In this document: positions 6,949 to 13,402 of the stretch, piece after piece | How the letters are laid out: each line of letters opens with the position of its first letter | How positions within the stretch are numbered: the stretch's first letter is position 1 | Assembly (NCBI GenBank): GCA_934270345.1 | Contig: CAKQPT010000046.1 | Coordinates: 1-13,407 of the forward strand | DNA from: an uncultured Oribacterium sp. | GTDB taxonomy: Bacteria > Bacillota > Clostridia > Lachnospirales > Lachnospiraceae | Direction: 5' to 3' | Length of the DNA stretch: 13,407 nucleotides | Translations under genes and position numbers: made by a program | Notes under the pieces: generated by a model | Seen by the model: the letters and a program-made list of their open reading frames with translations, nothing else | Database searches by the model: none | Told to the model about the DNA's origin: nothing

Positions 6949-7764
6949 ATGAATATCACACTGGTAGTAAATGCGAAAAAGCCGGAGTCCTGCAGCTATG
7001 CAGAGAGCATCCGACAGTACCTCGAGGCACGGGGCGTGTATGTGAAGGCACTCTATGGGGAGTATACGCGGGATGATTTCTCGGATGCGGACGCCATCAT
7101 CTCGATCGGCGGCGATGGCACGATGCTGCGCCTCGCGGGCGTGCTGCGCGGGCAGGATACACCGTTGCTCGGGGTCAATGCAGGCCACCTGGGGTATCTG
7201 ACCCAGGTCTCGCAGGCGGCACAGATTCCGGGGGCACTCGACCGGCTCCTCGCCCACGACTATACACGCGATGTCCGTGCCATGCTGCATGGCAGTGTGC
7301 GGCGAAACGGCGAGGTGATCAGCCGTGGAACCGCGCTGAACGAGATCCTGATTTCACGCTGCGAAGGCATCAGCGTGCTTCGCTTCACGGTGTTCTGTGA
7401 CGGTGAGGAGCTCAGTCACTATACGGCGGATGGCATCCTCTTCGCGACGCCGACCGGCTCGACAGCCTATAATCTGTCGGCGGGCGGACCGATTGCGGCA
7501 CCGGAGACCAGTGTCATCATCATGACGCCGATCTGCGCCCACTCGACGAACAGCCGGCCGGTGATCCTACCGGATACGAGCCATATCGAGGTGCGCATCG
7601 AATCGGAAAATGAAATCGTGGCCTTCGACGGCGAACGGATCGTGCGTCTGCAGCCGGGCGACATCGTGAAGGTACGGCGTGCGAATGAGATGACCACCTT
7701 CGTGAAGCTCCGCGCGTCCAGCTTCCTGGAGACACTGCGCGAGAAGATGGACGGCGAAGACTGA
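6949..7764 (+). CDS. nadK: NAD kinase
   Basis: NadK phosphorylates NAD+ at the 2' hydroxyl of its adenosine ribose to give NADP+, and is the only route to NADP. The 271-residue protein shows the ATP/polyphosphate-binding GGDGT (54-58, catalytic D56), GVNAGHLGYL, the NE pair in TALNEILI (~130), TADGILFATPTGSTAYNLSAGG (~158-179, quoted in part as TPTGSTAYNLSAGG) and HSTNSRPVILPD. Length matches the short Firmicutes type (~265-270). ATG 6949 has GGGAG at 6934-6938 upstream. Many clostridial clusters have nadK between tlyA and argR, while in Bacillus it lies elsewhere. NADPH made from its product is consumed by the MEP pathway that Dxs starts, a plausible but unproven reason for co-transcription. 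Confidence 0.97.
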   Translation: MNITLVVNAKKPESCSYAESIRQYLEARGVYVKALYGEYTRDDFSDADAIISIGGDGTMLRLAGVLRGQDTPLLGVNAGHLGYLTQVSQAAQIPGALDRLLAHDYTRDVRAMLHGSVRRNGEVISRGTALNEILISRCEGISVLRFTVFCDGEELSHYTADGILFATPTGSTAYNLSAGGPIAAPETSVIIMTPICAHSTNSRPVILPDTSHIEVRIESENEIVAFDGERIVRLQPGDIVKVRRANEMTTFVKLRASSFLETLREKMDGED

Positions 7765-7775
7765 TATACGCGGGC

Positions 7776-7791
7776 GTCGGAGATGCCCGAC
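7776..7791 (+). repeat. Hairpin just after nadK
   Basis: GTCGG (7776-7780) pairs with CCGAC (7787-7791) around six bases. An overlapping alternative, CGGGC (7771-7775) with GCCCG (7785-7789), excludes it, so the site could switch between two short stems. Neither is followed by T residues. Confidence 0.35.
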
Positions 7792-7841
7792 AGAGAACCA
7801 CGGGTGCGTCCGAAGGATGTGGGAACACCGGTGATACGAGC

Positions 7842-7860
7842 GCTGCCGCAGGATGGCAGC
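7842..7860 (+). repeat. Hairpin just before argR
   Basis: GCTGCC (7842-7847) pairs with GGCAGC (7855-7860) around a 7-base loop. It ends seven bases before the argR Shine-Dalgarno AGAGG (7868-7872), so it could influence argR translation. Confidence 0.45.
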
Positions 7861-7879
7861 ATCCACAAGAGGTTTACAA

Positions 7880-8338
7880 ATGAAGAAATCCAGACATCAG
7901 AAAATCATCGATCTCGTGCAGCATACGCGCATCGCGACGCAGGAGGAGCTGGCGGATATCCTGAACCAGGAAGGCTATAAGGTGACGCAGGCGACGGTTT
8001 CCCGTGATATCAAGGAACTCAAGCTCAGCAAGGTCCCGGGACCGGGTGGCGTACAGTACTACCAGCTGCTGGAGCCGGAGGAGCAGGCCTACTCCGACAA
8101 GTATATCCGTGTACTGCGCGAGGCGCTGATGAGCATGGATACGGCGGGAAACCTGCTGGTGATCCGCACCATGTCCGGTATGGCGAACGCGGTCGCGGCG
8201 GCGCTCGACCACTTCCGCTTCGAGGAAATCGTCGGCACGCTGGCCGGCGATGATACCATCATGTGTGCGACGAAAAACGGCGACGATGCGGAGCATATCA
8301 TGCAGAAGGTCCGTGGACTCCTCGGTGAGAAGAACTGA
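7880..8338 (+). CDS. argR: Arginine repressor ArgR (AhrC type)
   Basis: ArgR is a hexameric arginine-sensing DNA-binding protein that represses arginine biosynthesis and, in many species, activates catabolism. The 152-residue protein has the N-terminal winged helix-turn-helix (residues ~1-70), with recognition helix motif TQATVSRDIKELKL starting at residue 36. The C-terminal oligomerisation and effector domain (~80-150) includes RTMSGMANAVAAALD and GTLAGDDTIM (119-128), whose D124-D125 pair is the conserved arginine ligand. ATG 7880 is chosen because AGAGG lies seven bases upstream and the length is standard; an in-frame ATG at 7853 would start inside the upstream hairpin. Its place just before recN is conserved in Firmicutes. 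No convincing ARG box was seen at its own junction, so autoregulation through a local promoter is not supported. Confidence 0.97.
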   Translation: MKKSRHQKIIDLVQHTRIATQEELADILNQEGYKVTQATVSRDIKELKLSKVPGPGGVQYYQLLEPEEQAYSDKYIRVLREALMSMDTAGNLLVIRTMSGMANAVAAALDHFRFEEIVGTLAGDDTIMCATKNGDDAEHIMQKVRGLLGEKN

Positions 8339-8405
8339 CGGACCATCCGGTTACCGAAGATCTGACAGATCAGACAGCAGAATACGCAGGTGGAAGAATC
8401 GTGCA

Positions 8406-8429
8406 GGCCGGGCGCTACGGCGTCCGGTC
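8406..8429 (+). repeat. Strong hairpin with a UACG tetraloop in the argR-recN gap
   Basis: Bases 8406-8415 pair with 8420-8429, ten pairs of which two are G-T, closed as C(TACG)G. In RNA this is a cUNCGg tetraloop, one of the most stable known. The sequence after it (TTACTACATA) is not a T-tract, so a classical terminator is unlikely. It sits 23 bases before the recN Shine-Dalgarno. Likely roles are protecting upstream mRNA from 3' decay or partial termination; this is inference. Confidence 0.6.
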
Positions 8430-8438
8430 TTACTACAT

Positions 8439-8452
8439 ATAACGGAAGTTTC
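8439..8452 (+). promoter_or_regulatory. Weak LexA/DinR-box-like sequence before recN
   Basis: ATAACGGAAGTTTC fits the Gram-positive LexA consensus CGAACRNRYGTTYC at 11 of 14 positions, missing the first two bases and the central Y. It abuts the recN Shine-Dalgarno GGAGG (8453-8457) and contains TATAAC (8438-8443), a -10-like hexamer without a matching -35. SOS control of recN is known in several bacteria, which is why the match is listed, but it could be chance. Confidence 0.2.
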
Positions 8453-8465
8453 GGAGGAAACGCAT

Positions 8466-10118
8466 ATGTTATATCATCTTCATGTAAAGGATCTCGCCCT
8501 GATCGACTCCGCGGAGGTGGAGTTCGAGCCGGGGCTCAACATTCTGACCGGTGAAACGGGTGCCGGTAAGTCCATCCTCATCGGCTCCATCAATCTCGCA
8601 CTGGGTTCGAAGGCCAGCCGGGATATGATCCGCAGCGGCCAGCCGTATGGACTCGTGGAGCTCGTTTTCGGTGATTTCAGCGAGGAGCTCGTCGGGAAGC
8701 TGCGGGCGCTCGACGTCGAGCCGGAGGACGGGCAGCTCATCATCCGCCGGAAGATCTCGGCCACGCGTTCGGAAATCAAGATCAATGATGAGACCGTGAC
8801 ACTCGCGAAGCTCCGGAAAGTGACGGAGCTCCTCATCGATATCCACGGGCAGCATGAGCATCAGTCCCTGCTCCGGGACGGCTACCATCTGAAGATCCTC
8901 GATGATTTCCAGCAGCGGGAGACCGGGGCACTGCGCGCGGAGATCGCAGAGAAGTACCATGACTGGACCGCACTCCGGGAGAAGCTCGCCGGCTTCGACA
9001 TGGACGAGGGACAGCGCCAGCGGGAGCTCGATTTCCTTCAGTTCGAGATCGATGATATCGAGAAGGCGGCGCTCCGGGAAGGTGAGGAGGAAGAGCTCGC
9101 CCAGAAGTACCGGAAGTACCAGAATGCGCAGCGCATCTATGGTTCCGTCGCGCGGACGCGGGAGATCCTCGACGGCGTCGATTTTTCGTCAGCCATCCAC
9201 GAGATGCAGGATGCTCTCCAGTACGACAGCGCGCTTCAGAACATCAGCGACAGCCTGTATGACCTCTCCTCAATCTCCGAGGACACGGTGCGTGCGCTCG
9301 ATCACTACATGGAGAACAACGAGTACGACGAGGAGGACTTCCAGCAGATTACGGAGCGCCTCGACTACATCCGCTCGATCATGATGAAGTATGGCGGAAC
9401 CGTCGCGAAGGTGGAGAACAGCCTCACGGCGAAGAAACAGCGCCTCGCGGAGCTCGAGGACTATGATGCGGCACGCTCACGCTGTGAGAAGGCCGTAGCG
9501 AAGGCGGAGTCTGTGCTTCGGGCACGCTGTGCCGAGCTCACGAAGGCCCGTGAACAGGGGGCGAAGCAGCTGAGTGAACGCATCCGGCAGGAGCTGTCGG
9601 AGATGGGCTTCCTGGATATCCGCTTCGAGCTGCCGCTCAGCGCACTGAAGGAGCCGGGGGCGAATGGTATGGATGAGGCCCACTTCGTCGTGAGCCTGAA
9701 CCCGGGTGAGCCGCTGCGACCGCTCAGTGAGGTGGCGTCCGGTGGTGAGCTCAGCCGTATCATGCTCTCCATCAAGACCGTGCTCGCGGACAGCGATGAG
9801 ATTCCGACCCTGATCTTCGACGAGATCGATACCGGTATCTCCGGTCGGACGGCAGAGAAGGTCTCGGAAAAGCTCCGGAAGATCGCGCAGCTTCATCAGG
9901 TCATCCTGATCACACATCTGCCGCAGATCGCGGCGAAGGCGGATCAGCATTTCTGCATCGAGAAGTCGGTGTCCGACGGCCATACGCATACCAGAATTCA
10001 TGCTCTCTCCGAGGAGGATTCTGTCCTGGAGCTTGCACGACTGCTTGCGGGCGGTCAGATCACGGAGGCGGTGCTCGCAAACGCGCGGGAGCTGAAGAAG
10101 CTGGCACGTGGGCGGTGA
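8466..10118 (+). CDS. recN: DNA repair protein RecN
   Basis: RecN is an SMC-like ATPase recruited early to double-strand breaks, where it bridges or holds DNA ends for recombination. The 550-residue protein has the split ABC ATPase of the family: Walker A GETGAGKS (29-36) at the N-terminus, a long charged coiled-coil centre (~160-380) with a middle hinge, and the C-terminal ABC signature LSEVASGGELSRIML (~419) with Walker B TLIFDEIDTGISGR (~448). HLPQIAAKADQHFCI follows as usual. ATG 8466 is chosen for the strong GGAGG at 8453-8457 and the family start MLYHLHVKDLALID; the frame remains open further upstream but that part encodes the argR end and the gap. It is the last gene of the conserved block; the spoIVB-spo0A pair common downstream in spore formers is absent. 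Confidence 0.97.
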   Translation: MLYHLHVKDLALIDSAEVEFEPGLNILTGETGAGKSILIGSINLALGSKASRDMIRSGQPYGLVELVFGDFSEELVGKLRALDVEPEDGQLIIRRKISATRSEIKINDETVTLAKLRKVTELLIDIHGQHEHQSLLRDGYHLKILDDFQQRETGALRAEIAEKYHDWTALREKLAGFDMDEGQRQRELDFLQFEIDDIEKAALREGEEEELAQKYRKYQNAQRIYGSVARTREILDGVDFSSAIHEMQDALQYDSALQNISDSLYDLSSISEDTVRALDHYMENNEYDEEDFQQITERLDYIRSIMMKYGGTVAKVENSLTAKKQRLAELEDYDAARSRCEKAVAKAESVLRARCAELTKAREQGAKQLSERIRQELSEMGFLDIRFELPLSALKEPGANGMDEAHFVVSLNPGEPLRPLSEVASGGELSRIMLSIKTVLADSDEIPTLIFDEIDTGISGRTAEKVSEKLRKIAQLHQVILITHLPQIAAKADQHFCIEKSVSDGHTHTRIHALSEEDSVLELARLLAGGQITEAVLANARELKKLARGR

Positions 10119-10175
10119 TGCGCCGAACGAAAGTGGTGGGCAGGCGACCGCACGAAGGAAGAATCTGGATGGAAA

Positions 10176-10193
10176 GTGGTGATGTGCGACCAC
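10176..10193 (+). repeat. Short hairpin downstream of recN
   Basis: GTGGT (10176-10180) pairs with ACCAC (10189-10193) around eight bases within the 215-bp recN-glgA spacer. No T-tract follows, so it does not clearly end the operon. The rest of 10119-10240 is GC-rich with no recognisable element, while 10240-10333 turns AT-rich and carries the glgA promoter. Confidence 0.3.
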
Positions 10194-10249
10194 GCGGGCG
10201 GAGATGTACGTGCCGGTCGATGGCATTGGCCACACGTAACTAATAAGCC

Positions 10250-10278
10250 TTGCTAAGCGTTTAACGAAGGATTAAAAT
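10250..10278 (+). promoter_or_regulatory. Candidate sigma-A promoter for glgA
   Basis: TTGCTA (10250-10255) and TAAAAT (10273-10278) are separated by exactly 17 bases, matching 4 of 6 and 5 of 6 consensus positions. The surrounding DNA is sharply more AT-rich than the rest of the window. Transcription would start near 10285, leaving a leader of about 50 AT-rich bases before glgA. TATAAT at 10289-10294 is a perfect -10 hexamer but lacks a -35 at a proper distance. Confidence 0.6.
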
Positions 10279-10333
10279 AGATGCTATATATAATTTATAT
10301 TTCTATTTAAGAAATATGGACCGGAGGACTATA

Positions 10334-11779
10334 ATGAAAAACATACTCATGCTCGCATCGGAGGCCGTACCTTTCATCAAGACGGGCGGACTCGCGGACG
10401 TCGTCGGCTCACTTCCGAAGACCATCGACAAGCAGTACTATGACTGCCGCGTCATGATTCCGAAGTATATGTGCATCCCGTGGGAGTGGCGCCAGAAGAT
10501 GGAGTACGTAACCCACTTCTATATGAACTATCTCGGACAGGATCGCTATGTCGGTATCCTGAAGTATGAGCACCAGGGCGTGATTTACTACTTCATCGAC
10601 AACGAGTCGTATTTCTCCGGTGACCGTCCATACGGTGACTGGTACTGGGATCTCGAGAAGTTCTGCTTCTTCTGCTATGCCGCACTGTCTGCGCTGCCGC
10701 TGCTCGACTGGCACCCGGATGTGATCCACTGCCACGACTGGCAGACCGGTCTCGTTCCGGTGCTTCTCCACGATCGTTTCGCCGGCGGAGAGTACTATCG
10801 CTCCATCAAGTCGGTCATCACGATCCACAACCTGAAGTTCCAGGGTGTATGGGATGTGAAGACGATCCAGCGCTTTACTCAGCTGTCCGACTACTACTTC
10901 ACACCGGATAAGCTCGAGTGTAAGAAGGATGGTAACCTCCTGAAGGGCGGTATCGTTTATGCCGACGCGATCACGACGGTTTCCGATACCTACGCCGAGG
11001 AGATCAAGATGCCGTTCTACGGCGAGGGCCTCGATGGACTGCTCCGCGCACGTGCGCATGACCTCCGCGGTATCGTCAACGGTATCGACTATGATGACTG
11101 GAATCCGGAGACGGATAAGTATCTCGTAAAGCCGTTCAACGCCCGCAACTTCCGTAAGGAGAAGGCGAAGAACAAGAAGGCGCTCCAGGAGCAGTTCGGC
11201 ATGAACGTGGATCCGGGCAAGATGATGATCGGTATCGTATCCCGTCTCACCGACCAGAAGGGTCTCGACCTCGTCGAGTGCATCATGGATGAGCTCTGCC
11301 AGGATGATATCCAGTTCGTGGTACTCGGTACCGGCGATGAGAAGTACGAGAACATGTTCCGTCACTATGACTGGAAGTACCACGATAAGGTCTCCGCGCA
11401 GATTTATTATTCCAATGAAATCAGCCATAAGATCTATGCTTCCTGCGATGCCTATCTGATGCCGTCGCTCTTCGAGCCGTGCGGACTCAGCCAGCTGATC
11501 GCCCTCCGCTACGGCACGATTCCAATCGTACGTGAGACCGGCGGACTGCGCGATACCGTACAGCCGTACAACGAGTATGAGGACAGCGGAACCGGCTTCT
11601 CCTTCTCGAACTATAACGCGCATGAGATGCTCGGCACGATCCGCTACGCTGAGAGCGTATACTACGATCATAAGCGTGAGTGGAACAAGCTCGTGGACCG
11701 TGCGATGGCGGCGGACTACTCCTGGAAGACCAGCGCCATGAAGTACCAGGAGCTGTATGACTGGCTGATCGGTTACTGA
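10334..11779 (+). CDS. glgA: Glycogen synthase (GT5, ADP-glucose type)
   Basis: GlgA transfers glucose from ADP-glucose to the non-reducing end of an alpha-1,4-glucan in storage glycogen. The 481-residue protein has the GT5 two-domain GT-B fold. The N-domain has the ADP-glucose motif KTGGLADV (16-23), CHDWQTGLVP and ITIHNLKFQG. The hinge/C-domain has TVSDTYAEEI, GIVNGIDYDDWNP, GIVSRLTDQKGLDL, GTGDEKYE and SLFEPCGLSQL (378-388, with conserved E381). Length is typical (~475-490). ATG 10334 is chosen because GGAGG (10323-10327) lies six bases upstream; the ATG at 10316 would overlap that site. Codon choice favours GGT and CGT more than in recN, consistent with higher expression. No glgB, glgC, glgD or glgP is in the window, so this is an isolated glycogen gene with its own promoter. 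Confidence 0.96.
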   Translation: MKNILMLASEAVPFIKTGGLADVVGSLPKTIDKQYYDCRVMIPKYMCIPWEWRQKMEYVTHFYMNYLGQDRYVGILKYEHQGVIYYFIDNESYFSGDRPYGDWYWDLEKFCFFCYAALSALPLLDWHPDVIHCHDWQTGLVPVLLHDRFAGGEYYRSIKSVITIHNLKFQGVWDVKTIQRFTQLSDYYFTPDKLECKKDGNLLKGGIVYADAITTVSDTYAEEIKMPFYGEGLDGLLRARAHDLRGIVNGIDYDDWNPETDKYLVKPFNARNFRKEKAKNKKALQEQFGMNVDPGKMMIGIVSRLTDQKGLDLVECIMDELCQDDIQFVVLGTGDEKYENMFRHYDWKYHDKVSAQIYYSNEISHKIYASCDAYLMPSLFEPCGLSQLIALRYGTIPIVRETGGLRDTVQPYNEYEDSGTGFSFSNYNAHEMLGTIRYAESVYYDHKREWNKLVDRAMAADYSWKTSAMKYQELYDWLIGY

Positions 11780-11798
11780 TACTGATCACGGGGGAGTG

Positions 11799-11813
11799 CC
11801 GCGCGAAGCGCGG
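11799..11813 (+). repeat. GC-rich hairpin after glgA
   Basis: CCGCGC (11799-11804) pairs perfectly with GCGCGG (11808-11813) across a GAA triloop, starting 20 bases after the glgA stop. It is not itself followed by T residues, but a second stem with a T5 run begins directly after it. Confidence 0.55.
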
Positions 11814-11835
11814 AGAGGCTCGTGGATGCCTTTTT
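11814..11835 (+). terminator. Weak intrinsic terminator candidate after glgA
   Basis: AGGCTC (11816-11821) pairs with GA and GCCT (11825-11831, one bulged T), extended by A-T and G-T pairs into the T run 11831-11835. The stem is short and imperfect and the T-tract is only five bases, so termination may be partial. Together with the stable hairpin at 11799-11813 it could reduce read-through from glgA into the DUF212 gene. Confidence 0.4.
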
Positions 11836-11857
11836 ACATCATGAAAGAACATACTAG

Positions 11858-12316
11858 ATGAATTTTTTGGATGACTTATTACAGAACTATATGCTGATGG
11901 CGGCGGTGGTTTCCTGGTTTCTCGCGCAGGTGATCAAAACTGCGCTGGATGCTTACTTAAACCATGGCATCAGCTGGGAACGTCTCACCGGATCCGGTGG
12001 GATGCCGTCGAGCCACACCTCTACGGTCGTGGCACTGACGACCGCCGCCGCACTCCAGTATGGACTCCAGTCGCCGGCCTTCGCGGTCAGCTTCGTGCTC
12101 GCCAGCGTCGTCATGTACGACGCGACCGGCGTACGCATGGAGACCGGAAAGCAGGCGGTGCTTCTCAACAAGATCCTCGAGGATAACCCGTTTAACTGGA
12201 AGCCGGAGGAGTTTCAGATGAAGCTGAAGGAGTACGTCGGCCACACACCACTGCAGGTGCTGATGGGCGCGATCCTCGGCATCGTCACGGCCTTCTGGAT
12301 GCGCGGTTTTTATTAA
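11858..12316 (+). CDS. DUF212 (divergent PAP2) family membrane protein, YuiD-like
   Basis: This 152-residue protein belongs to the DUF212 family, annotated as 'divergent PAP2' or acid phosphatase/vanadium haloperoxidase-related. The hallmarks are GSGGMPSSHT (45-54), MYDATGVRMETGKQAVLLN (86-104) and EYVGHTPLQVLMG (125-137). Conserved R93, H53 and H129 resemble the phosphate-binding residues of PAP2 enzymes, so a lipid-phosphate phosphatase activity is possible but unproven. Hydrophobic segments at about 12-31, 56-86 and 132-150 predict three to four membrane passes. The ATG at 11858 has only a weak GAAAGAA upstream. A promoter of its own was not found; it may be read from glgA or from an unrecognised site in the 78-bp gap. 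The lipoprotein gene follows 15 bases later, probably in one transcript. Confidence 0.88.
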   Translation: MNFLDDLLQNYMLMAAVVSWFLAQVIKTALDAYLNHGISWERLTGSGGMPSSHTSTVVALTTAAALQYGLQSPAFAVSFVLASVVMYDATGVRMETGKQAVLLNKILEDNPFNWKPEEFQMKLKEYVGHTPLQVLMGAILGIVTAFWMRGFY

Positions 12317-12331
12317 AGAAAGAACTACTGA

Positions 12332-13312
12332 ATGAGGTTTAAACGACTTTTCAAGAAAACAGTGCTTGTACTGAGCTGCGTGCTGATAGCATGCAGCTTC
12401 ATTTCGTGTAAGGGCATCGAGATCACAGGTAAAACCGAGGATGTCGACGGCTATACGGAGGCACAGGCGATGATTGTGATCGGCTCCGAACGAAACCGCT
12501 ATCAGAACCAGCTCGGTGCGGAAATCTGGGATCTGCCGGTGGAAAACCAGCAGGAGAGTACCTACGGTCCATACTTCGTCGCGAAGATGAAGGAGTTTCT
12601 TCAGGACATCAAGACACTGAATCTGCTGGCAACCGAGAAGGGCATCATCGCGACCTCGACCGATATGGAGAAGATCCGTACCGTCGCGAACGACTTCTAC
12701 GACGGTCTCAGCGCAGAGGATATGGCCTTCATGGGTGACTGCACGATCGACGATGTCGTCTCGATCTACACCGAGTATTTCGTCGCGTGTAAGACCGCCG
12801 AGTACCTGATCTCCGATGTGGATTCCGAGGTCTCGGATGCGGATGCGAAGATCATCCGGGTGGAGGAAATCGTGGTGTCGGATGAGCTGCTCGCGGAGCA
12901 GCTTCTGCAGCAGGTGAATGTTTCGGGCGCAAACTTCTCCTACTACGCGCGTCAGAACAGCGAGGACCCGAACATCGAGAAGACGCTCGCGAAGTCCGAG
13001 AAGGAGGACGCCATCTACCAGGCAGCCTTCGCCCTCGAGGAGGGACAGATCTCGGACATCATCGAGCAGGATGGGAAATACTATATCCTGAAGTGCATCG
13101 ATGCCTATGATGAGGCGGCGACCCTCGAGCGGAAGAAAAAGCTCGAGGAAACGATTCGCTCAAATGCGCTCATCAAGCAGTATACGGCGTACGCCGACGA
13201 GCATATCGTCCGTTTCCGTGAGCCGTTCTGGAAGGAAATCGATCTCACGGCACATCCGGAGAGTGACGCCGATAATTTCTTTTCGCTGTTTGATGCGAAT
13301 ATTTCGTTCTAA
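12332..13312 (+). CDS. Parvulin-like (PpiC/PrsA-type) lipoprotein
   Basis: The 326-residue protein begins with a lipoprotein signal: a basic MRFKRLFKK, a hydrophobic core at 10-25, and two candidate lipidated cysteines, C21 in LIAC and C26 in FISC. Exported and anchored to the outer face of the membrane, it resembles PrsA/SurA-type foldases: an N-terminal helical region (~60-165, SurA-N-like) and a parvulin-like segment (~173-262) with ANFSYYARQNSED, YQAAFALEEGQISDII and GKYYILKCIDAYDEA. A charged helical tail follows. The parvulin core is degenerate: the usual HI(L/V) opening reads EEIVV, the GGDLG loop is absent and the GYHIIK strand reads KYYILK. Chaperone rather than isomerase activity is therefore inferred. 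ATG 12332 lies 15 bases after the DUF212 gene with a weak AAAGAAAG site. Confidence 0.8.
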   Translation: MRFKRLFKKTVLVLSCVLIACSFISCKGIEITGKTEDVDGYTEAQAMIVIGSERNRYQNQLGAEIWDLPVENQQESTYGPYFVAKMKEFLQDIKTLNLLATEKGIIATSTDMEKIRTVANDFYDGLSAEDMAFMGDCTIDDVVSIYTEYFVACKTAEYLISDVDSEVSDADAKIIRVEEIVVSDELLAEQLLQQVNVSGANFSYYARQNSEDPNIEKTLAKSEKEDAIYQAAFALEEGQISDIIEQDGKYYILKCIDAYDEAATLERKKKLEETIRSNALIKQYTAYADEHIVRFREPFWKEIDLTAHPESDADNFFSLFDANISF

Positions 13313-13336
13313 ATGAAAACCAGGCCGGGTGGCCAA

Positions 13337-13357
13337 TGTCATTAAGTTAAGATGACA
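13337..13357. repeat. 6-bp inverted repeat before the terminator
   Basis: TGTCAT (13337-13342) is the reverse complement of ATGACA (13352-13357) with nine AT-rich bases between. It lies five bases before the terminator stem. It could be a second weak hairpin in the 3' end of the mRNA or an operator for something else; the sequence does not tell. Confidence 0.4.
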
Positions 13358-13361
13358 AAAC

Positions 13362-13402
13362 AAAGATCTCTATACCAGAAATGGTATAGGGGTCTTTTTT
13401 TT
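13362..13402 (+). terminator. Strong intrinsic terminator closing the lipoprotein transcript
   Basis: Bases 13362-13377 pair with 13382-13397 in a 16-pair stem including two G-T pairs, closed by a GAAA (GNRA) tetraloop at 13378-13381. Eight T residues run from 13395 to 13402, the first three also in the stem. The complementary strand has AAA at the stem base, so some bidirectional function is possible. It ends transcription about 50 bases after the lipoprotein stop codon. Confidence 0.92.

Noticed and set aside
7783..7980. Forward frame of 65 codons between nadK and argR, running into argR.
   Set aside because: It overlaps the well-supported argR start out of frame, has no properly spaced ribosome-binding site and resembles no protein.
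8250..8465. 72-codon in-frame N-terminal extension of RecN.
   Set aside because: It overlaps the argR 3' end out of frame and passes through the UACG hairpin; the strong GGAGG before ATG 8466 and the family start decide against it.
10118..10243. Small ORF of 41 codons starting in the recN stop (TGATG overlap).
   Set aside because: The product is extremely Arg-rich with no recognisable pattern, no ribosome-binding site is evident, and GC-rich noncoding DNA easily gives such frames.
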